DNA of 64,000 nucleotides from Saccharomycopsis fibuligera x Saccharomycopsis cf. fibuligera. Lineage: Eukaryota > Ascomycota > Saccharomycetes > Ascoideales > Saccharomycopsidaceae. Of the stretch, positions 30,770 to 41,154 are shown one piece after another (the stretch's first letter is position 1; every line of letters starts with the position of its first letter). The position numbers were made by a program, and so were the translations under genes. The DNA is taken from NCBI GenBank assembly GCA_001936135.1, contig CP012814.1, forward strand, positions 124,001 through 188,000, given 5' to 3'. The notes beneath the pieces are model-generated. The model had not been told where the DNA came from. It did not search any database and saw only the letters and a program-made list of their open reading frames with translations.

Positions 30770-33700
30770 ATGGATCAACAGCCCTTTGACTCAAACAACT
30801 TTGAGCAGTTCAGGCTCCATAGTTTTGCTCAGTTCTCTCCTTTTTTGAGTCAACAACAACAACTGCAACAAAATCAGAGTCAGAACCAAAATCAGAATCA
30901 AAGATCATCACAACGCGTCATTGATGAGATCTCTACCAATTTAGAGGGGTTTCAGCCAATTCAAGGCAGCCAAGGGCATCATCCAGATAGCATCTTAGCC
31001 AAAGAACAGGCCAAAGCCGCTGCTGCTGCTGCCGCTGCCGCTGCTACTGCGGCAGCAGCAGCTAATGTCGCTAATGTCGCTGCTAGGGAACAATACCAGC
31101 ATCAACATCATCATCATCACCACCACCACCACCACCAGAATCAACTGGATCCTATCGGAGCTAGCGGAATCCCAAACGCTCTTGCCGGACAATTACCAGG
31201 ACAAGTGCAAGGACGAGGCTCATTTCCAATACCTGGAGGTCCCTCTGGGCTCAATGATGCTGATGTTTCGTTAGCATCAGCAGTAGCAACTGCAGCAACC
31301 GCTACTTCTGAAGATTCAAAATTACCAAGAGCCACATTGCAGCAAAAAATCGATGTGCTCGATTGGTATCATGCAAGTGATAAGAAATCTCAACAACACA
31401 CAGTCACCCATTTTCAACAATTGAAGAAATTCGCCATTACTAAGTCATCATTCAATAGATGGCTTAAAGAAGAACCTAAACTCAGAAAAGAGTTTAAGAA
31501 TTTGAGTTTCACTTATAGAAGCGTTTATAAGACTAAACCAAATTTGAAAAATCCAGAAACTAACCGAGCATTGGAAATCTTTTATGAACAAAACTTGTAT
31601 GAAAAAAATATTGATCATGTTAGTGAGCGGATGTTACTAAAGAAGTTTGAAAAATTTGCATTGATGTTTGATGCGAATTTCGATATTTCCAAAGCTAAAA
31701 GATCTAATGGATGGCTACATCATTTCAAAAGGAAAAACATTGGCAAAAAGAATCTTATTCTGAAATTTTTCCTTGAACAGGACCGCATTTTTTCAATCAA
31801 ATTCTTGAATGCTGAGAAAGTAAGGATAAAAAATGCATTGAAGAATTACATCTTTCAGGATATTTATCATTTTGATGAACTTAAAGTTACCTCTGATTTA
31901 CCAGGAATAAAACTTTTTGATGATAAAAAATTGAAAATTAGCGAATTGCTCGTCGGACTTTGTGTCAATGCTGATGGTAGTGATTTTAGGGATCCGTTAA
32001 TTGTTGGTAAAGATGGTTACCAAAGAGATGTTAGATTGAAAAACGCATCTAATTATTATCAGCATCCTTCAGTGTCCATAACTACGGAAATTTTTCATGA
32101 ATATATCAGCAAATGGGATAAAGAAATAGAAAAACTGCAACCAACTAGAAAAATTTGTATTCTTGTTGATACCCTTTATGCACATATCATTCCTACTGAA
32201 GAACTAAAACACATTGAATTGATTTATTTCAGTCCAAATTTCATTTCTTATTTATCATACCCAAGTGAACTTTTTAATAAGAATGTTGCTAGTTTAACAG
32301 AGGTGATTCCAGATCCTCATAACAAAACTAATTTCAGCTTCATAACCAAAAATGTGGTGTTATTGAATAGCAATGCGAGAAAATTGGGTAAGTTGGAAAT
32401 TCAACCCATTAGTTTAGGTCTCTCAAGAATTTTTAAAAGTTATTTTAAACTCAATTTGTTTGAGTATTACTTGTCTCAATTGATTTGTTATGAAGGTGAA
32501 TCAACTGATACAGTGGGAAATTTTTCTTCTTTTGCGTTGCAAAACGTGGTTAATGCGGTGGAAGAAAGTGATTTGATTTATTTTATTAGTGAAGCTTGGG
32601 AAGCACTCAAGTCCGAAAATGAGAAGTTTGAAAAGAACATTGAGAGAGCGGAAAACATTGAAGGAGCATTCACGATGAATGCTGGTGCTGCTGGTGCTGC
32701 TACTACTGAACAAAATTTTGAAAAGTTTGGTAGGAAAAATATTGTTTCTAATTGTTTTAAAAATAGTGATATTTTGCCATATTACAATCTTATCAATTTA
32801 ACCTCGGATGTCAATTCTAACCCAATAAATCCAATAATTTTTTCCGACTATTCAAAAGAATTCAAACTACTCCAAATCCTCAAAGTTTTCGAGTTGAAAA
32901 ATTTGATTAAATTGGAAAGAAGAAAGCCATACTTGTCATTATCAAGAGCTCAACGTTCGGATTATTTGCCCTTAAAGATTGAAGATGTATTGTTTCCAAA
33001 TGAAGAGTTTGTGCTCAATAAACACATGAGTGATGAAGAAATTGTGGAAATGGTTAAAGAAGAAATGCGCAATTTTGATAACCTCCCAGATACTTCTAGT
33101 TTGAATAACTCAGAAGGACTAGCTAAAAGAAAAGAGCAAGATGCTGGTCAAAGTTTCATTGGTGCTACGGCTGATAGTAGTGGTACTGGAGCATTTGCAT
33201 CTACTGACAATCCATTGCGCCAAATTGGTATTGTGAACACTGACAAGCCAGACCAAACAACAACATCAAGTAACGGCACTGGCGCTGAAGCCAACAGTAC
33301 TCAAAATCAGTCACAGAATAATAATGGTTTGAACACTATTGAAGTTGATGAATTAATAAAAATTTCTCGACTTTTGAATAAAAACGTGAAAGGATTCTTA
33401 AACACCAATTCCAACGAATTTAGTAAATCAAATTATTACTTCAAGAATTTTTTGATTTCTTTTATATTGGAATCAAATGATTTCTTGTTAAACAGTAGTC
33501 AATTTGGTGATTTGAATAACGTTGAGCGTGATTTTGAAAAATTCTTTGTTTCATTGAATAAGAAGTATGGCAGAAATAAATCAAAACATCCGTCTGCTAA
33601 TGGTGGTGGTGCGTCGACAGGGCCAGTGGCAACAATAGCAACAGCAGCAGAAGCAACAACCGGCGATGCTGGTGCGGAAGGATCAGCAAGATTGGGAGGA

Positions 33701-34111
33701 CCAGGACCACCAAATACAGTGACTAATGAGAATCAAAGTAGTATTAATGCTTCGGTGCTTAATGTTGATACACTTTTCGTTAGCCCAATTGGAGCAAAGA
33801 GAGTGAGCAGTAATGCTGGTTCTAGTTCTAATTCTCACCCAGATCCCACCCACCATGTTGGGCTTGATAATGTTGATGGCACTTTAAATGCCAGCAACGG
33901 TGGACAGGGAGGTGACGAAAACGATGATGAGGACGATGAGGATGATGATGATGCTTTTGAAGATGCTGATGATGGGGAAAGTGGTGAACCTCGTCGTAAA
34001 AGACAAAATACTGGACAACAAGATGGCAGTAGTGGCAACAATAATAATAATAATGATGGACAGTTTGCAAAAAAGGGGAAGATTTCAAATATTATAAATT
34101 TCAGCCAATAA
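30770..34111 (+). CDS. Pdc2-like DNA-binding protein derived from a pogo-type transposase
   Basis: The 1113-residue protein has low-complexity segments at the N-terminus (Gln/Asn about 25-45, Ala about 83-99, His about 114-122) and the C-terminus (acidic EDDEDDDDAFED, then Asn). Between them lie two helix-turn-helix units of CENP-B type: about 185-245 (TLQQKIDVLDWYHAS, FNRWLKEEPKLRKEF) and about 260-325 (ending NGWLHHFKRKNIGKK). A DDE-transposase-like domain follows, with FDE at D369, LCVNADGSDFRDPLIVGKD, and ILVDTLYAH at D467. S. cerevisiae Pdc2, a regulator of pyruvate decarboxylase and thiamine genes, has the same order. The second acidic residue is followed by Thr where transposases have Asn, which fits loss of catalysis. 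Orthology to PDC2 is likely but not proven. Confidence 0.7.
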   Translation: MDQQPFDSNNFEQFRLHSFAQFSPFLSQQQQLQQNQSQNQNQNQRSSQRVIDEISTNLEGFQPIQGSQGHHPDSILAKEQAKAAAAAAAAAATAAAAANVANVAAREQYQHQHHHHHHHHHHQNQLDPIGASGIPNALAGQLPGQVQGRGSFPIPGGPSGLNDADVSLASAVATAATATSEDSKLPRATLQQKIDVLDWYHASDKKSQQHTVTHFQQLKKFAITKSSFNRWLKEEPKLRKEFKNLSFTYRSVYKTKPNLKNPETNRALEIFYEQNLYEKNIDHVSERMLLKKFEKFALMFDANFDISKAKRSNGWLHHFKRKNIGKKNLILKFFLEQDRIFSIKFLNAEKVRIKNALKNYIFQDIYHFDELKVTSDLPGIKLFDDKKLKISELLVGLCVNADGSDFRDPLIVGKDGYQRDVRLKNASNYYQHPSVSITTEIFHEYISKWDKEIEKLQPTRKICILVDTLYAHIIPTEELKHIELIYFSPNFISYLSYPSELFNKNVASLTEVIPDPHNKTNFSFITKNVVLLNSNARKLGKLEIQPISLGLSRIFKSYFKLNLFEYYLSQLICYEGESTDTVGNFSSFALQNVVNAVEESDLIYFISEAWEALKSENEKFEKNIERAENIEGAFTMNAGAAGAATTEQNFEKFGRKNIVSNCFKNSDILPYYNLINLTSDVNSNPINPIIFSDYSKEFKLLQILKVFELKNLIKLERRKPYLSLSRAQRSDYLPLKIEDVLFPNEEFVLNKHMSDEEIVEMVKEEMRNFDNLPDTSSLNNSEGLAKRKEQDAGQSFIGATADSSGTGAFASTDNPLRQIGIVNTDKPDQTTTSSNGTGAEANSTQNQSQNNNGLNTIEVDELIKISRLLNKNVKGFLNTNSNEFSKSNYYFKNFLISFILESNDFLLNSSQFGDLNNVERDFEKFFVSLNKKYGRNKSKHPSANGGGASTGPVATIATAAEATTGDAGAEGSARLGGPGPPNTVTNENQSSINASVLNVDTLFVSPIGAKRVSSNAGSSSNSHPDPTHHVGLDNVDGTLNASNGGQGGDENDDEDDEDDDDAFEDADDGESGEPRRKRQNTGQQDGSSGNNNNNNDGQFAKKGKISNIINFSQ

Positions 34112-34665
34112 TGTTACTGCGTGTGATGTGTATATTATTGATTCTTTTAGTTTACTTCTGTTTTAATAGTTTTTACAGACTCTCCTGTACTTCTACATTG
34201 GGTAGAGCTTGTTTATTTGTTTGTTTGTTTTTTGTGTATGTTTTTTCTATTTTGTCAATTTTTGTTTTATCTTTTTTTTTTTTATGTGGGACTATTAAAT
34301 TTTTAGTATAGTGTACTTTTTACTTTTTAGTATTGTTCAAATTCTCTATTCTGTATATTAAAAACAGTTGCTTTTAAAAGTTAGTCAATTTTTTACCACT
34401 TGCTGTAAAAATGCATCACGGAGCAAAGTTTATGTGCCAACATGTGGACAATTGTATCTTTTGGTTTACTTAAAGATACAACAAATGACATCTACGGTTA
34501 AAAAATTTTACCTGTTAAAAAATTATATTACTAATGTACACAACCTAAAATAGATTAGATAGAAAATTAAACATAACCCATACCAAATCTAGAAATTACA
34601 AAAAAACAGAATCTGGATAAAATGAAAACAAAAAACGTGAAAGTAGAGAAAAGAAAAAGGAAAAC
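34112..34665. other. Intergenic, convergent 3' flanks
   Basis: AT-rich sequence with T-runs between the Pdc2-like gene and minus-strand HTB1. No gene was seen. Confidence 0.6.
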
Positions 34666-35064
34666 TTAAGCAGCAGAAGAGTACTTGGTGACAGCACGAG
34701 TACCTTCAGAGACAGCGTGCTTGGCCAATTCACCAGGCAAGATCAATCTGACGGCAGTTTGGATTTCTCTAGCAGAAATGGTGGACTTTCTGTTGTAAGC
34801 AGCCAACTTGGAAGCTTCGGAAGCAATTCTTTCAAAGATGTCGTTGACGAAAGAGTTCATGATAGAGATAGCCTTCTTGGAGATACCGGTATCTGGGTGG
34901 GTTTGTTTCAACACCTTGTAGATGTAGGTGTTGTAAGATTCTTTTCTGGCCTTGTACTTCTTCTTACCGCCTTCGGATGGGGCAGCGGCGGTCTTTTTAG
35001 CGGCAGCTGGCTTCTTGGAAGCTGGAGCCTTAGAGGCTGGTTTCTTTTCTGCTTTTGGGGCCAT
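34666..35064 (-). CDS. HTB1: Histone H2B
   Basis: The 132-residue protein has a Lys/Ala-rich tail ([20 protein letters not shown]) followed by the histone fold ([37 protein letters not shown]) and the end [20 protein letters not shown]; the Lys in AVTKY is the conserved ubiquitylation site. It forms half of the H2A-H2B dimer in nucleosomes. It is divergent from HTA1 with 524 bp between start codons, the usual yeast arrangement, so one shared promoter probably drives both in S phase. Confidence 0.98.
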   Translation of the reverse strand: MAPKAEKKPASKAPASKKPAAAKKTAAAPSEGGKKKYKARKESYNTYIYKVLKQTHPDTGISKKAISIMNSFVNDIFERIASEASKLAAYNRKSTISAREIQTAVRLILPGELAKHAVSEGTRAVTKYSSAA

Positions 35065-35588
35065 TGTTGTAGTTATTGTGGATAGTACACTAAGTGATGG
35101 TTAAAGATATTTAGGAAATAATAGTAAAATTCGAAATTTAAAAGAGAAAAGAAAGAACTTTTAACGCGTCTTATTCTGGGGTAAGAAGGAATTGGACAGA
35201 CTTAAATAGCCACTGAGACTATAACTGTATCTCAGATCTGTGTCTGCCTGCAATTTGGTCACTGTTAATAAAACTACAGTGGGCTGCTGTAGGAATTGGC
35301 ACATGGCGTGCTATCGCCTGCGCAGGGCTTTTTCTCAGCTGCGTGCCCGGCCCTCAGTCTAATGTCTGCGTAGGTTACGGCATACTCTGCGAAGCTCACG
35401 GCACAAGTGCCAGCGATCTGCTATCCACTGCATAGCACAACAGTGGGATACTTAAGTCAACTGCTTTGCTGCCCATAATGACAAAATGGATCCAAATGTT
35501 TTCCTGATTGCATCTAACTTTCATTACACTTAGTGTTCTTAAACTCTTCTCTCACAACTTTTCTATATTAAATCATACAATAACTACA
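35065..35588. promoter_or_regulatory. Shared HTB1/HTA1 divergent promoter
   Basis: The 524 bp contain a GC-rich core at 35280-35420 with a perfect 10-bp palindrome CCTGCGCAGG at 35317-35326, and CTTAAATAG/CTTAAG elements nearer each gene. No canonical S. cerevisiae histone activating sequence was recognised. Confidence 0.65.
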
Positions 35589-35984
35589 ATGTCCGGTGGT
35601 AAAGGTGGTAAAGCAGGTTCTGCTCAAAAAGCTTCCCAAACTAGATCTGCTAAAGCTGGTTTGACCTTCCCAGTTGGTAGAGTCCACAGACTCTTGAGAA
35701 AAGGTAACTACGCTCAAAGAGTTGGTTCCGGTGCCCCAGTGTACTTGACCGCTGTCTTGGAGTATTTGGCTGCTGAAATCTTGGAATTGGCCGGTAACGC
35801 TGCCAGAGACAACAAGAAGACCAGAATCATCCCAAGACACTTGCAATTGGCCATCAGAAACGATGAAGAATTGAACAAGTTGTTGGGCCATGTCACCATT
35901 GCTGAAGGTGGTGTTTTGCCAAACATTCACCAAACTTTGTTGCCAAAGAAGACCACCAAGCCAAAGGCTTCTCAAGAATTATAA
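35589..35984 (+). CDS. HTA1: Histone H2A with SQEL damage-response tail
   Basis: The start at 35589 gives 131 residues ([20 protein letters not shown]) with the H2A fold ([20 protein letters not shown]) and the end PKASQEL. The SQ(E/D)Φ motif is the serine that Mec1/Tel1 kinases phosphorylate at DNA breaks; TEL1 itself lies 11 kb downstream. An upstream in-frame ATG at 35508 would add a hydrophobic, non-histone extension and is rejected. No CTG codons are used. Confidence 0.98.
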   Translation: MSGGKGGKAGSAQKASQTRSAKAGLTFPVGRVHRLLRKGNYAQRVGSGAPVYLTAVLEYLAAEILELAGNAARDNKKTRIIPRHLQLAIRNDEELNKLLGHVTIAEGGVLPNIHQTLLPKKTTKPKASQEL

Positions 35985-36468
35985 TTTGCTGCTTGATTTT
36001 TCATCATTATTCATTCACCATTTTATATGTTAGTTTTTCTCTTTCGGTATAGTTTTTTAGCACCTTTTTTTGACAGGGGTGCAGTGTACAATAGATTCTC
36101 GGGGGTATTTATAGTTTAATTTTATATTTTTCAATCGTTAAGCCTTTTTTTTAATGTTTTAATATTACCGTGTAATGGTTAATTTATCCTACTGGTACTG
36201 ATCAATAATGTTAGTTGGTGAACATACACCAAGCATAAGATTCCATTTTTGCAGGTACTGAGCCCATGTCGGTACTGCTAAGTCAAAACATTTGTCCCGT
36301 TTGGAAGATGTTATCACATGACTATCACATGTGAAAATGAGAATTTCGAAAAACACAGATTTGTAGTTGTCGTGATGGTGAAAATTTTAATGATTGTACA
36401 TCAGCATCCAGAGTTAGTCTAACCTGTCTAATATATATCCTTCAGCTCATACACAAAACACCCGCACC
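35985..36468. other. Intergenic between HTA1 and MRP21
   Basis: HTA1 3' flank, then the MRP21 promoter with two CACATG copies near 36315-36330 and a TATATATATCC segment at 36430. No gene was seen. Confidence 0.55.
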
Positions 36469-36984
36469 ATGTTCAACTCTATCTTCAGAAAGAACTGCGC
36501 CGGCATATATAGCCGCTGTGCTAGATTCTACTCTTCTAGCAACAATAACAACACCTCCAACACAATAATCAACTTGTTGAAATCCAATGCCAAATCAACA
36601 GAAAAATCCAACAGTAGCTCATTGAAAGACATGGTGTCTGCTCACGAACTTGTCTCTAGAGCAGCAAAGCCAAGATTTGAAATAGATATTTTCACCACTA
36701 TCAATGATTTGAAACGTCAAGCCGGCAACATTCCTTCTGCCGATCCAAAAAGCTCCTTGTCGGTGAAAGTGAGAAGTCCTGAGACTCTTGGTCTTAGTTT
36801 GAAAAACTTGCAGAGACTTGTTGCTAGAAACAGAATTGCTGTGGACTTAAGAGAGCAAAGATATTATGTTAGACCAGGTAGAAAGAAGCGTTTGGAAAGA
36901 GCACAGAAACACAGACAATTATTCAAGCAAGGATTTAAGAGATTGCTTGGTGTGGTCAAGGATGCTAAAAGAAAAGGCTACTAA
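36469..36984 (+). CDS. MRP21: Mitochondrial ribosomal protein bS21m (Mrp21)
   Basis: The 171-residue protein starts with a mitochondrial presequence (MFNSIFRKNCAGIYSRCARF), passes through an Asn/Ser-rich linker, and ends in the bS21 domain: SLKNLQRLVARNRIAVDLRE, then RYYVRPGRKKRLERAQKHRQ and LFKQGFKRLL. That basic helical C-terminus is the conserved part of S21 and belongs to the small mitochondrial subunit. Size fits the yeast protein. Confidence 0.88.
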   Translation: MFNSIFRKNCAGIYSRCARFYSSSNNNNTSNTIINLLKSNAKSTEKSNSSSLKDMVSAHELVSRAAKPRFEIDIFTTINDLKRQAGNIPSADPKSSLSVKVRSPETLGLSLKNLQRLVARNRIAVDLREQRYYVRPGRKKRLERAQKHRQLFKQGFKRLLGVVKDAKRKGY

Positions 36985-37818
36985 GAGAGTCATGTTTTTT
37001 TTTTGTTGCTGTACTATTTTGTTTTCATTTTCATTATAATTTCATTCCTTCTGTAAATATATAATTTCAGCTTTATATAATGCTTGTCTTACGTTGCAAT
37101 TTGCATATATTTCTTCGTCTTAGTCTCATCTGTAGTTGCAACTTTATGTTCTCTCAAACTTCTTTTTATGTTAGACATTCAAGTATGCTTTTTGAGTTTT
37201 TCAAGCTGTTATGGGTCTCGGCATCTATAAAGTACAATTTTTTGATTCTCAGTGGGTGGTACTTACAGCGAGCTGAAACCATTAACTTATATACTCAACG
37301 TAAGCCATGTTCCCTCACAGATTAATCAGAACATTATCAATGCTCTTTTTAACAGTGAGTAAGAAATGAAAATCACTGCATGAATTCAAAATAACAATCT
37401 AGGCAATGTGTTATATATCAATATGAGCAACCATGACAGATATATTGACGAAGACCAGGGTTAGGGTTGAGCAAGTTTATTGACTAAGAATAGTTGAAAA
37501 AGCGGGAAACCCTGCAATTAATAAAACAAAAATAACTATTTACACCACATTCACTACAACACGCTGCCTATTCTTTAGATTAGTTTTACTATACTCTGTT
37601 TCTACCTTTTTTAAGTTCATGTTGAAATGATTATGCATGGTGACGCACAACTATGTGATGGGCAAGTAAGAAAAAAAAAAAAATTTTTTTGCTGCCGAAA
37701 AGTTCAATATCAGGCTTGCGTAAATTGACAGGATTATATATAAATCACAAGAAATTACTCCTATCCACCATAGGAAATATATAAACAGTCATTAATACAT
37801 AAATTAAACATAAAAATA
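36985..37818. other. Intergenic between MRP21 and YVH1
   Basis: AT-rich; an A-run and T-run at 37671-37690 precede YVH1. No supported gene was found in about 830 bp. Confidence 0.55.
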
Positions 37819-39015
37819 ATGGACAGAATACTTGGAGGAATCTACGTTGGCTCTTACCATGCCATTGCCGCCAATGTCGACTTGAAAGGCAAATATAAAA
37901 TATCCCATGTTTTATCAGTGATTCAGGGCGAATTACCAGAAACTTTAACCAAACACTACAAAGTCAAACAAATTGCCGTTAGTGATGATCCTTCTGAAAA
38001 TATTGTTGATTTCTTCCAGCTGGCTATTGCGTTCATTGATAGTGCTTTATTTCCAAAAGAGCCTAAAAATAGTTCTACATCAACTGCAAGTGATGCTGCT
38101 GCTGGTGATGCGGTCGCAGCCCCAGCCAAAAAGAATCCACATAAAGGTGCCATCCTTATACATTGTGCTCAGGGAATTTCTCGCAGTGTTGCCTTCACAA
38201 TAGCTTATCTCATGTACAAGTATAAATTATCACTTCAGAATGCCCTCTATGCAGTACAACGTCGTCGTGATGGAGCTCAGCCCAACGAAGGATTCATGGA
38301 ACAGTTACACATTTTTGAAACTGCCCTCAAGAATAACGAATATCATTACGAAAATATTGATTTAACTAGTGAGGAAGAATATCGTGAATGGTTATTCAAA
38401 AGCCAAATGGAAGATGAAGAGCTGAGAAACAGATTCTTGGCTAATGATAAGTCCTATGCTCCAGTAGAAGTGAATGACAAAATTGCTCAAGATGATCAAA
38501 TTAAAGAAAAAGTCGAAAGTGATGAATCAAAAGTTGGAGGCCATAACTTACTTTTAGATACCACCAATGCCAATACTGATAAACCAAATAATAGAATAAC
38601 TCAACTTAGATGTAAAAAATGCAGACAACCATTAGCTCTCCTGACCTCATTTATCCCACATACCAAACCGGAAGCTGGTTCACGTCATGCCAATTTCATC
38701 AGCACTTCAGGATTCAGTAATAGAATCGTTGGGGTTCAAAAAGCTTCTGATTTTTGCTCACATATTTTTACTGAACCTTTGAACTGGATGAAAGAAGAAC
38801 TTCAAGGCAAAGGTGAATTGTTGGGAAAATTCTATTGCCCTAACCTGCGTTGCGGTACTAAAGTGGGTACCTATAGTTGGAAAGGTTCAAGATGTTCTTG
38901 TGGTAGATGGGTGGTGCCAGCAATTAGTTTGCAAACGGCAAAAGTTGATGAAGCGTTCATTACAGAACATAGTAATTTTGAACAAATTAAACGTCTACCT
39001 ACCAGTGCAACTTAG
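37819..39015 (+). CDS. YVH1: Dual-specificity phosphatase Yvh1
   Basis: The 398-residue protein has an N-terminal dual-specificity phosphatase domain with active site H115-C116-A-Q-G-I-S-R122-S, and the upstream Asp-rich loop SDDPSEN near 55-61. The C-terminal zinc-binding domain has CKKCRQPLAL, FYCPNLRCG and SRCSCGRW. Yvh1 releases Mrt4 during late 60S ribosome assembly, a role needing the zinc domain more than catalysis. CTG codons fall in the zinc domain (AL-CTG-TSF and CPN-CTG-RC) where Ser fits the family better than Leu. Confidence 0.93.
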   Translation: MDRILGGIYVGSYHAIAANVDLKGKYKISHVLSVIQGELPETLTKHYKVKQIAVSDDPSENIVDFFQLAIAFIDSALFPKEPKNSSTSTASDAAAGDAVAAPAKKNPHKGAILIHCAQGISRSVAFTIAYLMYKYKLSLQNALYAVQRRRDGAQPNEGFMEQLHIFETALKNNEYHYENIDLTSEEEYREWLFKSQMEDEELRNRFLANDKSYAPVEVNDKIAQDDQIKEKVESDESKVGGHNLLLDTTNANTDKPNNRITQLRCKKCRQPLALLTSFIPHTKPEAGSRHANFISTSGFSNRIVGVQKASDFCSHIFTEPLNWMKEELQGKGELLGKFYCPNLRCGTKVGTYSWKGSRCSCGRWVVPAISLQTAKVDEAFITEHSNFEQIKRLPTSAT

Positions 39016-39420
39016 ATTAAGCTAGATGAGTGAGTAGTTAAGCAGTAAGCTATTGAAATGTATGTTGCTTTTTGGTACTTTTTACATGAAAATTTTTAGA
39101 TATTGTAGACACTCGCAATTAAAAGTTGAACCTGTATTAAGTCAAGAAAGAAAAAAGACTCCCAGAAGATAATTCAGAGCTTTGACAACCAAGACGCAAA
39201 TTTACAGAATCATTTTTCGAGCTCAAACTACTAGTAGCCTTACTCAAAGTCCGCCCCCAACTACAAATGTCATAAACGCTATCAGTATCAGAACATGTAA
39301 AGAAATAACGCAAACGAGACGCAGAACCACAGATATGTATAGTATCAAAATAAATGAAAGATAGATAGAAGTACTTTAAGAGAAGACAAATTTATACTAT
39401 TTTAGTAGTAGCAAAAATAA
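39016..39420. other. Intergenic between YVH1 and tRNA-Lys
   Basis: YVH1 3' flank and tRNA-Lys downstream sequence. Five As at 39413-39417 are the tRNA's T-run terminator on the minus strand. Confidence 0.6.
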
Positions 39421-39503
39421 CTCCTCATCAGGGGCTCGAACCCTGGACATTTCGGTTCCTTATATTTAAAAGCCGAACGCTCTACCAACTGAGCTAATAA
39501 GGA
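39421..39503 (-). tRNA. tRNA-Lys(TTT) with short intron
   Basis: The acceptor TCCTTAT pairs with ATGAGGA (one T-G), discriminator G. The D arm is TAGCTCAGTTGGTAGAGCG. The anticodon stem TTCGG/CCGAA encloses the mature loop CTTTTAA with anticodon TTT, interrupted after position 37 by about 10 nt (AATATAAGGA). The T arm CAGGGTTCGAGCCCCTG is present. Confidence 0.95.
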
Positions 39504-41154
39504 CGGAGTTATAAAATCAAACTTTATGTTTTTTAAGAAATGATGACACGCAGCAGATATGCGGCAAGTTGCCGAATTTCATAATTTTGGTAGTTTTCCA
39601 AAAAACAGGTTATGGAAATAGATAATTGATAATTCCAAAACCTTTTCAACTATTTTTATGTAGGGTATGTTTGCTTTTTGCATTGTTATTACTGCAATTT
39701 CTGAATAGCTAGTATAAATGTATGTCTTTTCAATTTTCTCGAGTAATTAATGATTAGAGACGACAGGCATCGAGTAACATGTTGAATTATTAGCAATTAT
39801 TTGCTAAAGCATTTCCCGATCATAAAGAAACAAAATACTAACTTGAGTTAATTTGGACTCTCTCTGCCAACAGTGTACCGTTAATACGTTAAAACAATTA
39901 GCGTCGGCCTACCATTTATATTATACATTTTCCTTTTACCACCGGGTGTCTTCCTCACAACTGCACAATATTTCAAAGAAATACTCTCGCCTACGACAGA
40001 TATAGACTTTGATTGGAAAAATCTCTCAATTTCTAGTCTTATTTATCACATCACCACACTACTGAATTAGATAATACTATTATCTTTGTGAGTGGAAGAC
40101 AGTGGTGGTGTGTGGTCTTTTTTATTTGATTGCCTACAATAACAACAAAACCGAAACAAATAATAACCATTATAAGTAGAATTTTCTCTACCATTATTTC
40201 AAATCTTTCTTGTATGAGAGGCGTCGGTATATGTGATAATTTTTACAACAGTAAAGTTGTAATTTTTGTAATTCCTTTTAGCTTAGACTCGAGAGAGTGC
40301 CAATGGCTGCTATGTATCTAAGGATGAAGTGTAATAACTATTTTATAAAGAGCCAATCAGCAGCATTAGTATACAATCAAAAGCCCATTAAGATTCATAA
40401 CTGCACAAGACAAATGGACTAACTTGTGTTGTGAAGTGAAAGAATTAATTGAATGAACGCGCAGAGGGAAGATTATGTAATCATATATTCAAATACAGAT
40501 TATTGGCTGAATTGTTTCACCAATACGAGCTAGAAGCAAGAATATGGGAGAATCTATAATATTTAGAGTATACAACGGGTTCAAAATTCCCTCATTTTGC
40601 GTTATTGTTTGTCTTGTTGTGCTAAATGACTAGCTAGCAGATAGTAGTGAATTATGTCACACTGCAACTGTCATTATAGGTAGATACGCGAACGTAAATT
40701 AATATGTGTCACCAATTGGTAAGCGTCATTGGAGCAGCGCGGGCATCAACGCGTCGCACATTGAAAGCTACAACTTTGTTGTAAAAATGAGTAAATCTAG
40801 CTATAGAGATTGGTGATTCTGTTTAAACTTAATAGTTGTAATAGAAGCCACCATGGCGGCACACGCAGTGGCTGCTTAAACTTACTGCTCTCATTTAGTC
40901 TGTGTTAGTGCACGGCAGAAGCTAGAATTACGGAAAAAGAATATCGGAAAAAACAAAATAACAAAAATTTTGGTCTTTTGTTCAGGCCTAGCTTCTCCTC
41001 GGACTCCAACGCTGAATCAATAAAGAACGCTCAGACATAGACAGGTGGATAGAGATAGACGTAGCAGTGGCAAAAAAAGCTTAGCTATCAAAATCAAAAT
41101 TAAACCTACCACTAGCAAGCAATTCAAATTGGCACATATAAGCAAGAAAGCATA
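39504..41154. other. Long intergenic region between tRNA-Lys and AVT-like gene
   Basis: About 1.65 kb with one LINE-type fragment (39950-40075) and the promoter of the transporter gene. A tiny frame ATGGCGGCACACGCAG... (40853-40879, eight codons) could be an upstream ORF. Nothing else was recognised. Confidence 0.5.
39950..40075 (+). mobile_element. LINE-type fragment, second locus
   Basis: About 100 bp match the fragment at 5740-5840: AAAGAAATACTC, CGCCTACG, GACTTTGATTGGAAAA and TCTAGTCTT recur in order with small indels. One frame encodes DIDFDWKNLSISSLIYHI, the counterpart of DKDFDWKTIPISSLFYYI at the first locus. It lies about 450 bp upstream of tRNA-Lys. Confidence 0.65.

Noticed and set aside
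35508-35588. N-terminal extension of H2A from an upstream in-frame ATG
   Set aside because: Histone H2A starts MSGGKGGK; the extension is hydrophobic and matches leader DNA.
40853-40879. Eight-codon upstream ORF with CCACC before its ATG, upstream of the transporter gene
   Set aside because: It is about 300 bp from the main start, and there is no evidence that it lies within the transcript.
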